From: Castanea sativa
Taxonomy: Eukaryota > Streptophyta > Magnoliopsida > Fagales > Fagaceae
NCBI RefSeq assembly: GCF_040712315.1
Contig: NC_134013.1
Coordinates: forward strand, 82,590,001-82,654,000
Direction: 5' to 3'
Length of the DNA stretch: 64,000 bases
The position numbers and the translations under genes are program-made. Each line of letters begins with the position of its first letter. Position 1 is the stretch's first letter. This document shows positions 1-13,164 of this stretch, piece after piece. Under the pieces are notes generated by a model. It was not told the origin of the DNA, ran no database searches, and saw only the letters and a program-made list of their open reading frames with translations.

Positions 1-2367
1 TACAATCACCGCGGACAATGCTAGTTCTAATGATGTGGCAATTGATTATGTGAAGAAGAAAACAAAAGAAAGAGATAGTAGCATATTGGGTGGTGAGTTC
101 ATGCATATGCGTTGTTGTGCGCATATCTTGAATTTGATAGTGCAAAGTGGGTTGAAGTCCATTCATGAACCAATTGCCAGGGTTAGGAATGCGGTGCGAT
201 ATGTGAGAGCTTCTCCCGCAAGGTTTGAGAAGTTTCAAGAATGTGTTGAAAATGAGAAAATCAAAACCAAATGTTTGTTATCCCTTGATGTGCAAACAAG
301 GTGGAATTCCACTTATCTCATGTTAGATTGTGCTTTGAAATTTGTGAGAGCATTTGATAGGTTGGAAGAGGAGGATGGGCATTACAAACTTTATTTTTGT
401 GAATCAGATGGGAATGGGAAAAAGCCCATTGGTCCTCCTAACTATCTTGATTGGGAAAATGTCAAGACCTTTGTGAAATTTCTTGGCATATTTTATGACG
501 AGACATTTAGATTTTTGGAGTCCTTGTTTATCACTTCTAATACACACTTCTATGAGCTAATTAGCATTGAAAATCAATTACAACAATTGTGTAGTATTGA
601 TGGGGATCCACTCTTGAAGACTATGGTGGTAGAGATGAAAAGAAAATATGATAAGTAATGGGGAAGTATAGATAATATCAATTTGATACTTTTTGTTGTT
701 GTTGTTCTTGACCCAAGGTATAGATAGAAGTATGTAAAATTTTGGTTTAGGGAGTGGTATGGATAGGACAAGGGGGATGCGATGAGCTCTAAAGTTCGGG
801 ATGCATTGAAGAGGTTGTATATAGAGAGAGTGGGTCAAAATGGAGTTTCGAGTTCTAGCGGTAGTGGTGCTTCATTGTCTAGGGACTCTAAGCCAAGTGT
901 TGGTAATGTTTCATTGTCTGATAGCATTAAAAGTTATAATAATAGGTTTAAGCAACACTTGGCGACAGGGACAAGTGTGGAAAGCAACTGAGTTGGATAG
1001 GTATTTGTTGGAATCTTCGAGGACCCCGATGTGGAAGATTTTGACATCTTGATGTGGTGGAAAATGAATTCTTCTAGATATCGAGTCCTTTCCCAAATTG
1101 CCCGTGATGTGTTGGCTATTCTCGTCTCTACAAGCTGTGCATCCGAGTCTCGTTTAGTACAGGGGGCGTGTTTTAGATTCGTTCCGTAGTTCACTATCTC
1201 CTAATACAAATAAGCCCTTATTTGTACCCAAAATTGGTTAAAGGATGCAAAGAAAAAAAGACCAATAAAGCTTCGGGAGTGCATGGATAATGTGGAGGAT
1301 ATGGATGGTTTTGAGATTAACACTGGTAAATATATGTTCATTTTGTTTGTTGTATATATCAATTGTTTATTTATTTGCTCAATGCTTACGAATCATTTTA
1401 TTTTGAATGGGATTGTAGAAATTGCATCGGTTTGCCCAATGCCTATGGAGAAGGATCCAAGCACCGTTGTGTTGGATGATAATGAGTGATATGTTGCTCT
1501 TTGCTTGGAGTTAATTAGTAGTTAGTATTATGTAAGTATACATTTGTTTGTGTTAATTATAAATATTCTATTGTTCATAAACATTTTATTGTTATTAACA
1601 CATGTTTATTTTGATTTATTTAGTATTTTGTAGGAGTTCTAGAATGATGCATAGTGCACAGACTTACTGGACAAAGGACTTACAAGAATTAGCATTCTTT
1701 TGCCTGAATTAGCATTCTTTTGCCTATATGCTAATTATATCTGTACATGTTATTGGTAGTGGACTTTTCACTAATGATAGTTATTTAGGTATTCATGGAT
1801 GGGATTATTATTGGGGATACAAGCAATTAGCATTCTTTTGCCTAAATGCTAATTTAATTTGTATATCTTTCTTTTGGCATTTGTGGACAGTGATAAATGG
1901 TTCTGTAATACGTTATTAAGTGGATACATTAACGCTTATTGTTATTGACACTGACAAACAAAGTGATACCAATGATATTATATGCTACATGATAGTATTT
2001 TGGGAGTTGAACTCTTATTGAGGCAATTTCAAAATATTTTTGCATGGTGAATTAAATGAAAAAATTTGGATCATTATGTGAACAGATTTTTTGCACAGGT
2101 TTTGGAATATGTTTTTATTGAATAGGTTGATATATTGATATTAGGCTTGAAAGCCCAATTTTTTTATTATTAAAAAAATGGTTTTTTTTTTTATATTTTA
2201 AACCGACCAAACCGACTAAACCGCACCGCAAAAAACCGCACCGCTATAGGTCGGAAAACCGACCTTAGGCGGTATGCATCGGTACCAATTATAAAAAAAC
2301 CGATCTCTATCGGTTCGGTAATAAATTTGGAAAAAAACCGTCATTACCGAACCGCGCACACCCCTAG
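1..2367 (+). mobile_element. hAT (Ac-like) transposon, 3' portion; 5' end outside the window
   Basis: A decayed transposase reading frame fills the first ~1.3 kb and is followed by ~1 kb of AT-rich non-coding DNA. In that stretch an 18-bp motif (ATTAGCATTCTTTTGCCT) occurs at about 1690, 1710 and 1832. From 2200 to 2355 the DNA becomes rich in ACCG/CGGT motifs, including a palindrome at 2248-2265 (AGGTCGG, four A, CCGACCT), which is typical of hAT subterminal transposase-binding repeats. It ends in ACCGCGCACACCCCTAG. The reverse complement (CTAGGGGTGTGCGCGGT) is the usual form of an Ac-type hAT terminal inverted repeat. The 8-bp target duplication cannot be confirmed because the left end is missing. 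Confidence 0.8.
2..1308 (+). pseudogene. Broken hAT transposase (RICESLEEPER-like)
   Basis: The frame from 35 to 658 encodes 207 residues of a hAT transposase RNase-H-like core. It includes the CCAHILNLIVQ motif and a conserved DVQTRWNSTYLML stretch. It stops at 656-658. The same family continues downstream through several stops and frameshifts: a LDPRYR-like piece near 708-725, then a piece at 782-991. The C-terminal dimerisation region (YRVLSQIARDVLAI, then ALICTQNWL) runs to about 1240. The SESAFSTGGR-type motif expected before that segment is scrambled near 1140-1170. Intact relatives are about 650-700 residues long. With multiple stops this copy cannot make active transposase. Nothing upstream of position 1 is visible. 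Confidence 0.85.
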
Positions 2368-2406
2368 GTAATGGTCTAATTGGCCTAGTAGAAGGGCTGG
2401 CTCTAC

Positions 2407-3878
2407 ATGCAACTAACCTACTAAAAGAGATTGATTTGGTGGTAAAATTAGAAGTAGGAAACTAACTGTAAGGACAAAGACAAAAAGGAAAACTAATTAA
2501 ACACAAAGTGAAGTTACTCTGAGGTCATGGTTTTTTTTTTTTTTTTTTTTTTCCCGAATGTGAATTTTCTCTGAGTGATTACATAGTTGTATGCTAGTTG
2601 ATAACAATAATCCTCCATGACCACTTATTGCATGCATGCATGGTGCGTGACGTGTGCATATATATAATTTTGGAGGTGGATTTAAGAATAGGAGAAGATC
2701 ACAAGAAAAAGGATGGTTGGTGGCTCGATCTTTCTTGCAAAGAAAGAGTAAGCCCTCTTCATGAGATCGATCCTCAGCTAAGGACAATGATGGTTAAATT
2801 GATGCTCTGGTTTAGGTATTCTAAACAATGAACAAGACATCTCTCAAGTTTTTTCACATATCTCTTCCCTAGGGGTGAAATACATTTTTATATGTGCTAA
2901 ATTGATCTATTCCTTACCTAAAAACATCACCTGGAACAAAGTTTTTTAGAGGATATATTTGCCTTTTCAACATATGAATATTACAGTAAATCGCTTCCTA
3001 CCTTTCTATTTGATACAACATGTACAACAAATTACATGGGAACAATTGCCCCCCCTCCCTTCCCCCCCCCCCCCCCCCCCCTCCCTTCTTCCCCACACGC
3101 AAAAAATAAAAAAGGTACAACGAAAACTCTTGATTTTGCATCCCTAAGATGACCTCTTAAATTTAGCTCCTACAGCAAAGAAACATTTGCGGCAAATATT
3201 TCATCTGCGTCTATCTTCCCCTCAAAAAATCAGAGAATGTAATGGTATAAATTTTCATTATGGATAATTTCAGCCAACAGCCTTTAATCCAAAACCAGCC
3301 TGTTATGCTATGATTTTAATCACTATTTCAGGACAATAGTCCCAGCAGTACTTGCAGGAAACAGCATGGTTTGGAGAAGAATAGAGATAATTTAATTAAA
3401 TTTTGTTTGATATATGGTTGTTTTAGTCAAGTGATAAGTTTTAATTGGTCCTATCAAGTTGTAACAATTTAGCACCTCTTACTTTAAAATATTGGAATAG
3501 ATGGTGCTGAAATCTTAAAAAATCCAAAAAGCCTAGGACTAGAACTCTGTAGCTTATTCTAATAACAATTATATTACAAATATTTTCATTGGTGAAATAT
3601 TCCATTTGTAAAAAAATTTCAATAAAAAATTTTCAGATGTTTGATATAACAAGTAAAATATTTTAAGCAAACCTCCAAAATTAATAGCTCAACCACCTGA
3701 GCCGTTGGTGCCGGAGATCCCGTGACTGGACCGCGCCTGTTTAAAGCTTTACCTAAAACTACAGTTGGAAGTCTTTCGAGAAATCACTGTTTATATTGGC
3801 AGCGCCCAAACTTTTTGTTTTCATTTACCATTGGACAGTGCACAGAGCACTTGACATGGGTTTGTTGGTCCCTTTTGC
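2407..3878. repeat. Segmental direct repeat, copy A
   Basis: This block aligns, with scattered substitutions and small indels, to 14371-15989 (copy B). Both start at ATGCAACTAACCTAC and both run to GTCCCTTTTGC. Shared landmarks are a T-tract after AAGTTACTCTGAGGTCA, the TGGAGGTGGATTTAAGAATAGG block and the GAAACAGCATGG block. A shorter part (about 2958-3370) also matches copy C at 21148-21561, next to the last RPOT3 exon. A and B lie on either side of the receptor-kinase gene in the same orientation, about 12 kb apart. No coding frame is conserved between copies, so I treat it as duplicated non-coding DNA. A run of C at 3061-3083 is a copy-specific expansion. Confidence 0.8.
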
Positions 3879-5751
3879 GTTCCAAGTCCATCAGAAAGTA
3901 CTTGAATGAGCCCATTAATGATCACCTTATTCCACGTGTTGGATCCTTCCTCCTATGTATTGGTTTGGTCCATACAGCAGAAATGAGAGGTAAAAGACAA
4001 GAAAGATGGTTCAGCCATAGACATAGTTCCTGATGCTGATTAGAGTGGGGCTTCACGTTTGGGTTAATTAATCATTTCCTTTTCTTTTCTTCTTTCTTTT
4101 TTTACTTTAGCACACATAAAAAGTAAAAACAGCTTCATTTCTTCTTGGGTTGCTGTGTGGGCCTTCCATCAGACTACTTCTCAGTGTGTTGGTTTGGCCC
4201 ATGGCCACGGACTGGGCTACTACAGGGCCCATTCGGAGTTAAGCTTGTAAACCACTCTGCATGTACTTTTTGTCCATCATTTGGACTTAATCTTGTTGTG
4301 GAATGGTCTGGTGAGCCTTGGACATACTTGATTTGTTCCAAATACAAACTGCCCTTGACAATGTCAAAGCTCAAAGGAGACAAATGGGATACTAGTTTAA
4401 TTTTCTTGAGGGGGGGGGACAAATAGTCTGAGAGATTTTGATTACAATCAATGATTTTGATGCATAAAATCAAAACCTGGAGAGGAGATTGGAAGCAATA
4501 TATGAGGGTGTGGGTGTCTGTGTGTATTACATTTCTATGTTCATGTGTGTATATGAATAATGAATTTATGTATATCTTCTTCTTTTTTTTATTTTTTTAA
4601 GTAATTGATGAGAATGTATCTCTATCCATTATAAAACAGCTTAATGATACAAAATCTCTGAATAAATGTAGTAGTTTCACAATTAAATTGATCTAGCCAA
4701 CTGGCCAAGAAAATATTGCCTGATTTAAGGCAAAACTTAAGGGTACCATTACATGCAGTGACCTTCCAATAAATTTGCATAGCGATCTTCAGTACCAAAA
4801 AAGAGAATATACATAGGGTCATCACAAATCTATCGTGTTTCTGGATCTAGTTAATGGGAGATATACATTAGTACGAAACTAGTTTCATCTAAATTTGATA
4901 CCCAATCATGGGGTATAGTATGACCATAGTCATAAAAGATTATTAATAATATGAATTATGTTTGAATATATGAACTATTTTAAGTCTATGAAACTTCTAA
5001 TGTTTATTTTGAAACTCATAGTATATTATAATTTTTGATATATGTGAAATATTTGATCCTATGTAAAATGTATTATTTTTTCAAACTATATGCTTGTCTC
5101 AGCTAATTAGGATTTGGTTATTTATTGAGTAGTCAACTTATCCCCTTTTCCCTCCAATTTCAGATTGTGAAGAATAGTAAGTTTTGAGAGTTTTGCTGTT
5201 GTGTTGTGAGCAGGGGAAAAAAGCTTGGTAATTTTGGGATTAGATGATCTTGTAATAGTCTTATATCTATTGGCCAATTGGCATTATGTGCATGAAGTTT
5301 AGGTTTTGTTCCTTTTGAATTATTGGAGATCTACTCATAAAGAAATTGTTGAGATATTTTGGATTTATCTATATATATTTAAAAACTGAAACGTAGTATT
5401 TATTGTTGCTACATTTCTGTTGAGCTACCTCATCTACCATGTCATTATTCTTTTTCATATTTATATTTTTAATTTTAATTTTTTTACAATATTAAATATA
5501 TAAATATATTGTCTTTACAAATTCATCTTAGATTGTTTTAATTTTACATATTCAAGGACTTTAATTTTGATGTTATAAATAAATAATTCAAAACAAAACT
5601 ATTGTCTATACATATTCATCTTGGGCGGTTTAAATTTACATATAATTTTTGCCAATTTATCTTCCTTCATTTTGGCTCTTCTTATTCCCAAACTTTAACT
5701 ATAAATTTGTCACTCTCTTCCATTCGAGGCATAGTTTTTCCATCAAAAAAG

Positions 5752-5754
<3 letters not shown>
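3879..5754. other. Intergenic DNA; contains a relict match to an RPOT3 intron
   Basis: No gene is supported here. The stretch at about 4424-4545 (AGTCTGAGA..., then GCAATATATGAGGGTGTGGG) matches 21939-22062, which lies in the last intron of RPOT3. Copy A therefore extends the homology past a gap in which the RPOT3 last exon would be expected; that exon is absent. The remainder is AT-rich with no recognisable motif. Confidence 0.5.

Positions 5755-5801
<47 letters not shown>
5755..5801. repeat. (CT)n microsatellite
   Basis: About 23 uninterrupted CT dinucleotides. Reading frames through it encode only alternating Leu-Ser and are not genes. Confidence 0.95.
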
Positions 5802-5804
<3 letters not shown>

Positions 5805-6044
5805 TTTTTCATTTTTTGTTGGATTTTTTTTTCTTTTGCATCTCTACCTTAAATTGATGAATATTTGTGTTTTCTAAAACTTTACTTTTGGTTTATTATA
5901 ACTGAAAATGAAAAGATAAAAGGCTAGCCACTATACCTCCTATTATCTAACTCATCATGTACATAACTCATAAACTTAATGATTTTCTAATGAATGAAAA
6001 AGATAGAAACCTATACTATGGATATTTTGTAATATATAGAAACA

Positions 6045-6615
6045 TTTCCCTCTCCCTTGTGTGTGTGTGTGTGTTTGTTTCTTAAAAAAAAAAAAAGAAT
6101 GAGTAATTGTCCCACATTGCTTAAGAGAGTGTGTTGTGTGTAGTATAACTTGTCACACCCTCCCTTAAAAGTTACCATGGCTTTTGAGTGGAGTTGTGGG
6201 TGCATTTGTGTTAGAACTCATTTCCCTCTCCATTGTGTGTGTGTGTGTTTGTTTCTAAAAAAAAAAAAGAATGGGTAATTGTCCCACATTGCTTAAGAGA
6301 GTGTGTTGTGTGTAATATAACTTGTCCCACCCTCCCTTAAAAGTTACCATGGCTTTTGAGTAGAGTTGTGGTGTACCTTTGTGTTAGAACCCCTTTTCCC
6401 TCTCCCTTGTGTGTATGTGTGTTTGTTTCTAAAAAAAAAAAAGAATGGGTAATTGTCCCACATTGCTTAAGAGAATGTGTTGTGTGTAGTATAACTTGCC
6501 CTACCCTCCCTTAAAAGTTACCATAGCTTTTGAGTGGAGTTGTGGTGTGCCTTTATGTTAGAACCATTTTCCCTCTCCATTGTGTGTGTGTATTTGTTTC
6601 TTAAAAAAAAATAAA
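6045..6615. repeat. ~175-bp tandem repeat, 3.2 copies
   Basis: Units begin with TTTCCCTCTCC at 6045, 6221, 6395 and 6568 (periods 176, 174 and 173 bp). Each unit contains a short GT run, an A-tract, GTCCCACATTGCTTAAGAG and TTAAAAGTTACCAT. Units differ mainly in the length of the GT and A runs, so the array is probably length-variable. I see no coding capacity. Confidence 0.9.
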
Positions 6616-6857
6616 TAAAAAAATAAAAACGTCTTAATTTAGGATTAATTGTAATGTCTATGCATTGTATCCAAATGTTTGATTGCCTTAATTGTTATAG
6701 TAAGAATGCACATTGACATTGTAAGTGTTTGTTAATTTAGACGCTGATTACACACTGTCATTTATTACCCTTAATTTTTTCAAACCAGTCTTAATTATCA
6801 CCTAGATTATTGCAGGACAAATTGTTTTTGTTTTTATGTTTCACTTGAAACCAATCT

Positions 6858-7095
6858 AAAATTCTTTTTATAAATTCATTCTTTTATTCTCTATCTCAAA
6901 AACAGATATGAAATTCTTTTTATAAAATTCATTCTTTTGTCTTCTGTTCCAAAAAAATATTTGAAATTCTTTTCATAAAATTCATTCTTTTATTTTCTAT
7001 CTCAAAAACATATCCGAAATTATTTTTATGAAATTCATTTTTTTTCTATCTCAAAAACATATCTGAAATTATTTTTATAAAACTCATTCCTTCTT
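6858..7095. repeat. 53-bp tandem repeat, ~4.5 copies
   Basis: Units begin with AAATTCTTTTTAT-like sequence at 6858, 6911, 6964, 7017 and 7066 (periods 53, 53, 53 and 49). Each carries TTCATTCTTTT and a CTATCTCAAAAACA segment. It is AT-rich and non-coding, and it lies just downstream of the 175-bp array. Confidence 0.85.
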
Positions 7096-9320
7096 GCATC
7101 ATAAAACTAGATTTGTATTTTCTATTAAAAATATGAATTCATAGTTTTTCATCATAAAATTAGATCTGGGATTTTCTATTATGAAGTCATGGTATTCTCG
7201 TAACAAAATAAATAAAACGTTTTTCTTTATTTGCATGGTGCAAGGTGTAGATCTAGGATTTTTGAATGACATTTTATCATAGATCTAGGAAAACTAACAC
7301 AACATATTGCATTTCATAATTTGTTGCATGTCATTAGTCAATATATAAGTGTTCCTTGATGCAAATATTTTTTTTGTCATTTTATTTACAACACTAAATA
7401 CTTTTAATGAATATTTTTTGTTGTTCATATAATTTGGAGAAAAATTATATTATAATATGTCATATTTTGTGTTATTGTCAGGTTTTATTTTATTTGGAAA
7501 ACAACAAGACATAGTCTAGACAATATATATTGATGAAAATGGTCTTTGTACAGTATCCTTTCACTGTTTCTAAATATTTTGTTTAACCAATTAGCAAAAA
7601 GTTATTATGTCTTTGTTATATAATGTTTTAGATATTTGAGTAATTTTTTTAAAGTGTTTATGAATATCATTATCTCATTAGTGTATTGTTTGAGATTTTT
7701 AAGAAAGCAAATTCAATTTTGTGTTTAAAATTATTTATTTATCTATTTATTTTTGACATGTTGGATTAGATGTTAGATTAGATTATAACCCGCACTTTTG
7801 CCTGGAAACAACGGCATATTTCTATTGCGTTACTTCCAAGCCTTATTAAAATTTTGAAATTGATTATGCATTGGATATTTTGATTGATTAAATCATATTT
7901 GATATGTTTTACATATTCAAGAGAAGGAGTTTTACTTTGATGTGAGTTTTATTTTTCCCTTTCTTTTTTATTTTGAATTGTAGCTTTGTTGATTTTTATT
8001 AATTTTCTAGATATGTTTCTCGATGTTTTTAGTGTACAGTAGAAAAAATTGGGTTTGAGAATGAGACCACCCAAAAAATATTATTACGCGCAACACGCGA
8101 GTCGGCGATTAGTGTTGTATAATTATTGAGGATAAAATTTAGTTACTAAGAAGGCCTTGCAAATTTAATAGATTGCTTACTTTATAAGCATGCGACCATT
8201 GTCACATGCGTAGCTTTTGCTTGGGTTTGGGGTGTGACAGAAAAGATGGAGAGGTAGTAGGTTATGGTCATAGTAGGTGAGAAATGGAGAAGATATAGAT
8301 AGTAGACCGGACATTGGTGAAAAGTGATTCTCTAGGCAAGCAATCATTGACAACTTTCTTTCTTTTGTTTTTTTCTTTTTGTGTGTTGAAAAACGGAGAA
8401 AGCATTGACAATTTGATATAGCATAATATTCTTATACCTAGGCCTAGTCATGAAACACAATTGCCTAAGTTTTCTATCTTTATGTTTGTTTAAATATAAA
8501 CATTAACATTACTTTTGTGTGTTATTCAAATCAATTTGCTGCGCATTTGCATATTTCATTTTTATAACCCCTCTATCCTATCGTTTGTGAAGGACAATTT
8601 GACCTACTTCAGCATATACGGTGGTGTAGCGGCCTCCAAGTGCTACATTAGGGATAAAAAAATGATCTCAAGTGGTTTGTATCATCATATAAAGTGAGAA
8701 TATAGTGTTATTATCACCTTCCACTAGGTATTTATTTAGCAATTCCATATCAATTGGTATGCAAAAGGAGAACTGAGTGCAAATGTAATGAAAATCATTC
8801 TGGGGTTGTTACAAACACATCTTGCAATTTTTTAAGACATACATTGACTAATAGAACAAATGAGATTTGTGATTCATGATTCACAACTTTAACCTTCCTT
8901 ACTAATTGCACTAATTAATTAAAATATTATCTGTCAAAGGAGATAACATCTTAAAAGCTAAAGTTCCTATATATTATATTAACTACAAAGCATTATCTCC
9001 CTAATATTAACAAATAGAAAAGAAATCTTTAGATGGTTTTGATGCAATATTGAGATGAAAAGAGCTTGTTGATCTGTAGGAAATAGAGAAAAACAATAAT
9101 ATTCTGTTAATATCCACAACTTGGACAATTTGATAGTCTATGAGAAATTATCACTCTGTCTTTGGTTGCTTAACCATCAACATGTTATGTCTACAAAGCT
9201 GACATCACAGTTCAACATTCAAATAGTGAAAAATAAAAATAATTATAATATATTAAAATAAATTTATTATCATATAAAAATTTATAAAATTGGTTTTTGA
9301 GGGCACATAATTCTAACAAA
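7096..9320. other. Intergenic AT-rich DNA downstream of the receptor kinase
   Basis: I see no gene here. The sequence is AT-rich with frequent stops on both strands. A GGTTTGGGGTGTGACAG motif near 8225-8240 resembles the edge of a plant LTR element, but no partner end was found. The part next to 9320 should contain the 3' UTR of the minus-strand kinase gene. Confidence 0.5.
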
Positions 9321-12300
9321 TCAAACACCATCAATGTTAGGAGGCTCTTCTTTAATTAGCAGTGAGGAAGGATTAGAGAGATAATCCTTCAACCGTCCCA
9401 TTTCACGGGCTACATCCAGCATGGTTGGTCTAGTTGAAGGTGTGAACTGTGTGCACATAAGACCAAGCTCAATCATTTCTAGAATCACATCTCTCCATAT
9501 TTTGGTGTATTCCTTTGGCATGACTGACGGGGTCCACCTATCAAGAGCATGTTCAACTATGGGATCCATCCTGTAGGGGAAGTGACTCTTAACCCATTCA
9601 TGCAAGCTTGAGCCTTCATCAATAAGAACTTTTGTTGGGCGCCTTCCCGTTACAATTTCCAATAAAAGGACCCCAAAACTATACACATCACCCTTAGGGG
9701 AAGCGCTTCTACCCAATCCATATTCTGCATTTGGATAAATTGATGAAAGAGCACAATCAGTATGATAGTGAAATATTTATATTTATTATGCTGTTAAGGT
9801 GACACAAATCATAATTGTTATCATGTCAATTTGTAAATAATTTTTTTTAGTAAAACAGTAATAGCATTAGCAGTTTCCTTAGTTTATTCTATCTTAGTGT
9901 GATGCATCATTTCCTTAGGAGACTTTCGGTGTAATGGAAAATGGGTACCAAGACATGTAGTATGTTGTAATCATTGCTAGCATTGTGAACAAATAATCTA
10001 AGAGTATAGTGAATACTATGCTTAAACCAATAAGGTCATAACTTATTAAATTACGTTGTAATTATTGCTAGCATTGTGAACAAATAATCTATTAGTATAG
10101 TGAATACTATGCCTAAACCAATAAGGTCCTAACTCATTAAATTATTATTCTTATCATTTTACTTGACTTTACAGAGAACTCTATTTATGCTTTTTCTGAG
10201 AAGTATGGGGCTATTCAATGTCTAAGAAGGAAAACCAACTGACTAATTGATTTTGACAAATCATTTGGTCTGCAGAATGTTCAACATAATTTTTTTGCAC
10301 AAACTAGGCAAGAAGTGTGAACTGAATGATATAATAAAGATTTGTGACTTGCTCATAACCTTTTATATAGCAAATATGTAAGGGCAACCATATTGTTACA
10401 TAAACACTATGAAGAATTCTAACTACAAAACTAACACATAATCACATAAGGAAAATATAATTATATTTAATTCTAGGCTTCTAGCTTTGGCAGAAAATTA
10501 CTTACCAGGAGCTATGTAGCCAACAGACCCGCATAATAAGCCATTTGTTGAGTAGATGGAGATTGTTTCCTTCACATTAGCACTCTCATCACCCCCTTTA
10601 ACCAGCCTTGCAATTCCAAAATCAGTTACCAAAGCTGTCAAGTCATCATCAAGAAGAATGTTGCTTGGTTTTAGATCACAGTGTACAACTTTAACTGGAG
10701 AATGATGGTGCAAGTAGGCCACTCCTTCAGCAACGTCACAGCATATGCTCACTAGCTGTATCAAATCTAGCCCACGTTTCAATCCATGGCTTGGGTAGAG
10801 ATGCCTCTCCAAGCTTCCGTTCGACATCAGTGGAAGAACAAGAGCCTTAAAGTCTGGCCTACTGCAAATTGTGATTATCCTTATTAGATTCCTGTGCCTT
10901 GCCCTCTTTAGGACTTGGCATTCTCTCTTAAAGCTCCATGGACTTTCTCTAGCCGTCTTTGTATCTAGAACCTTCACAGCAATTCTTGTATTATCACAAA
11001 GAACTCCCTTATAGACATGACCAAATAGGCCTGAACCAATTAGGCTTGAAGCACCAAACCCGCCAGTGGCTTCATTGAGTTGCCCGTATGAGATTCTAGG
11101 GTGCTTGAGGTCCAAGTCTCCTCCATTGAATATTTCCAATTGTGATTGGATTCTTGACCTTTGTACAAGGCAGTACCCAAATATGCACAAAATAAGAATT
11201 GAAAATAATGAGAGAAGAACCGACAAAATAAGCATAAGATGAGAATGTCTATTTGAGCACTTTGGCATGCCTTCTATTGAGCCACAAAGGCCATCATTTC
11301 CAAGGAAAGAGCTTATGGTGAGCGATGAAAACGCTCCCTCGTTAGGTATTTTTCCAGAGATTTTGTTGAAAGAGAAGTTCACATGCTTGAGAGTAGAGGA
11401 CATCTGCAAAGATTGCGGTATCTCTCCAATCAATTGGTTTGAAGACACATCAAGTGATCGAAGATAAGGCAATTGCCCTACTGAAAATGGAAGGGGGCCT
11501 TCTAAAAAATTATGTGAAAGGTTGAGACTTTCTAGTGAAATGCAGCTTTTGAGTTGTGTTGGGATTGTGCCAATGAGATTGTTATAGGATAAATCTATAG
11601 CTAGCACCATGTCCATTTTACTAAGCTCTAATGGTAAAGGCCCATATAAGTGATTGCTAGACAAATTCAAGTATAACTTCAAGTTCCTCAACCCTGCAAC
11701 TTCACTAGGAATCACCCCAGAAATCTTATTGTGGGAGAGGTCTAAAATTTCTAAATTGACACATTGACCTAAACTTGGTGGTATTGTTCCTGAGAGCTGG
11801 TTTTGATAAAGCATGAGTCTTCTTAACTGGGGAAGGTTTGCAAAGCTATCCGGAATTGAACCCGATAGCCTGTTTCTCGATAAATCTAGAAGACCTAGAT
11901 GGGGAATGTTGCCAAGAGCTGGCGGAATCTCACCCAAGAGTGAATTATTAGACAAGTAAACCCTCTCTAGCTTTCCCATTTGACATAGTTCAGGTGGGAT
12001 TGAATCATTCAATAAGTTACTCGACAAGTTTAGGAGGGTAAGATTCACAAGGTTTGAAATGTGAGGTGGAATAAATCCATGGATAAGATTCTCACTAAGA
12101 ATAATCTTTACAAGATTGGTAGAAAGATCACCAATAATGGGAGGTATTTCCCCACCAAGGTTATTTCCCGCCAATTTGAGTTCTTTGAGGTCAGAACAAT
12201 TTACTAAGGAAGCAAAGAAAGGTTTTAGGTTGTTGTTACCACCATGGCTAACAAAGTCATTATAGGACAAAAAGAGTATATGTAACTTTGGCATTTCACG

Positions 12301-13029
12301 TACAATCTCTGACGGTAACTCCCCAGTTAACATATTAGACCCCAAGTCTAGCCATTTAAGTCGTGTGGAATTTGAAAGGGCTCGTGGTAAATGTCCCACT
12401 AGCCTATTCGACCAAAGCAAAAGAAATTGCAACTCTTTAAGCCCACATTCATTCTTTAAGGGGATTTCTCCACTTAAAGAATTGTTAGAAAGATCTATGT
12501 ACTGCAAGGATAAAGACCCATTACAGAAAAGTGATTCTGGGATTTCACCTTGAAGCTTGTTACTTCCCAAATCAAGATATACCATTTTTTGAAGAAATCC
12601 CAAGTGATAGGGAATTTTCCCTTCAAGAAAGTTCCATGACAAGCTAAGTTGTTTAAGCTGAGTGAGAGAACCTAACTCTTTTGGAATAGGACCTTCAAAG
12701 GAGTTCATTGACAAATCAAGGACAGCCAAGGAAGAAAGATTGGCTAGTGATGGGGAAATAGTGCCACTTAGCCATGTTGCATTGAGAATAAGCTCTACGA
12801 CACTGTCACGTGCATTGTTGCATCTCACTCTTGCCCAGTTGCAAACGTGAACATCCGAAGAGTTCCAGTTCTCGAGGACGTTTCCAGGGTCTGAAACAAT
12901 CTCTGACATGAAAGAAAGCAGTGCTACTTTGTCATTCATAAGCTGAGAATTTTGCTCACCAAAGACACCAAACAAAACAACAATGACCAAATATAGGAAA
13001 TTGTACATGGAAAATTTACAAAAACCCAT
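9321..13029 (-). CDS. LRR receptor-like serine/threonine kinase, non-RD (At2g24130-like)
   Basis: Two exons, 13029-10506 and 9724-9321, join across a 781-bp intron. The donor follows CTCCTG (GTAAG) and the acceptor is TGCAG, which restores the APE motif (GYIAPEYGLG). The joined product is 975 residues. An N-terminal signal peptide (~1-24) is followed by an LRR N-cap with a CNW...VRC pair and about twenty leucine-rich repeats of the IPxxLGxLxxL type. A transmembrane helix lies at ~598-622. The kinase domain (~660-960) has a glycine loop at GSGLFGHV (~665), the AVK lysine (~686), a catalytic loop HCDLKPSN (~783) and DFG (~803). Cysteine replaces arginine before the catalytic aspartate. That is the non-RD class, which includes FLS2, EFR and Xa21 and is linked to immune sensing. 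The ligand is unknown. The closest family member I recall is At2g24130. No lesion is visible. Confidence 0.93.
9965..10147. repeat. 91-bp tandem duplication in the kinase intron
   Basis: Two adjacent copies of a ~91-bp unit, starting at TTGTAATCATTGCTAGC and TTGTAATTATTGCTAGC, differ at only a few positions. They lie inside the single intron of the receptor-kinase gene and do not touch the splice sites. Confidence 0.9.
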
Positions 13030-13164
13030 TGTGGTATTGATTTATAAGGAGAGGGAAAGCTGTATGTGTGTCCAATATTAAGAAGGAATTGTAATGCTAC
13101 AAAAAATCTGAACCCTTTGGGAACTCTAATATTTTGTGCTTCACTGCCGTTGAAGGAGGAGATG

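Noticed and set aside
5602..5877. Leu-Ser-rich membrane protein frame
   Set aside because: It is created by the (CT)n microsatellite; no motif or conserved start.
6045..6615. CRISPR-like array
   Set aside because: The whole 175-bp unit repeats with no unique spacers, and the DNA is a plant nuclear genome.
9321..9716. Separate short protein-kinase gene
   Set aside because: It is the second exon of the receptor kinase: the acceptor at 9725 and donor at 10505 join it in frame and complete the APE motif.
11267..12850. Plus-strand frames of ~60 codons
   Set aside because: They are antisense shadows of the LRR-coding exon, without motifs.
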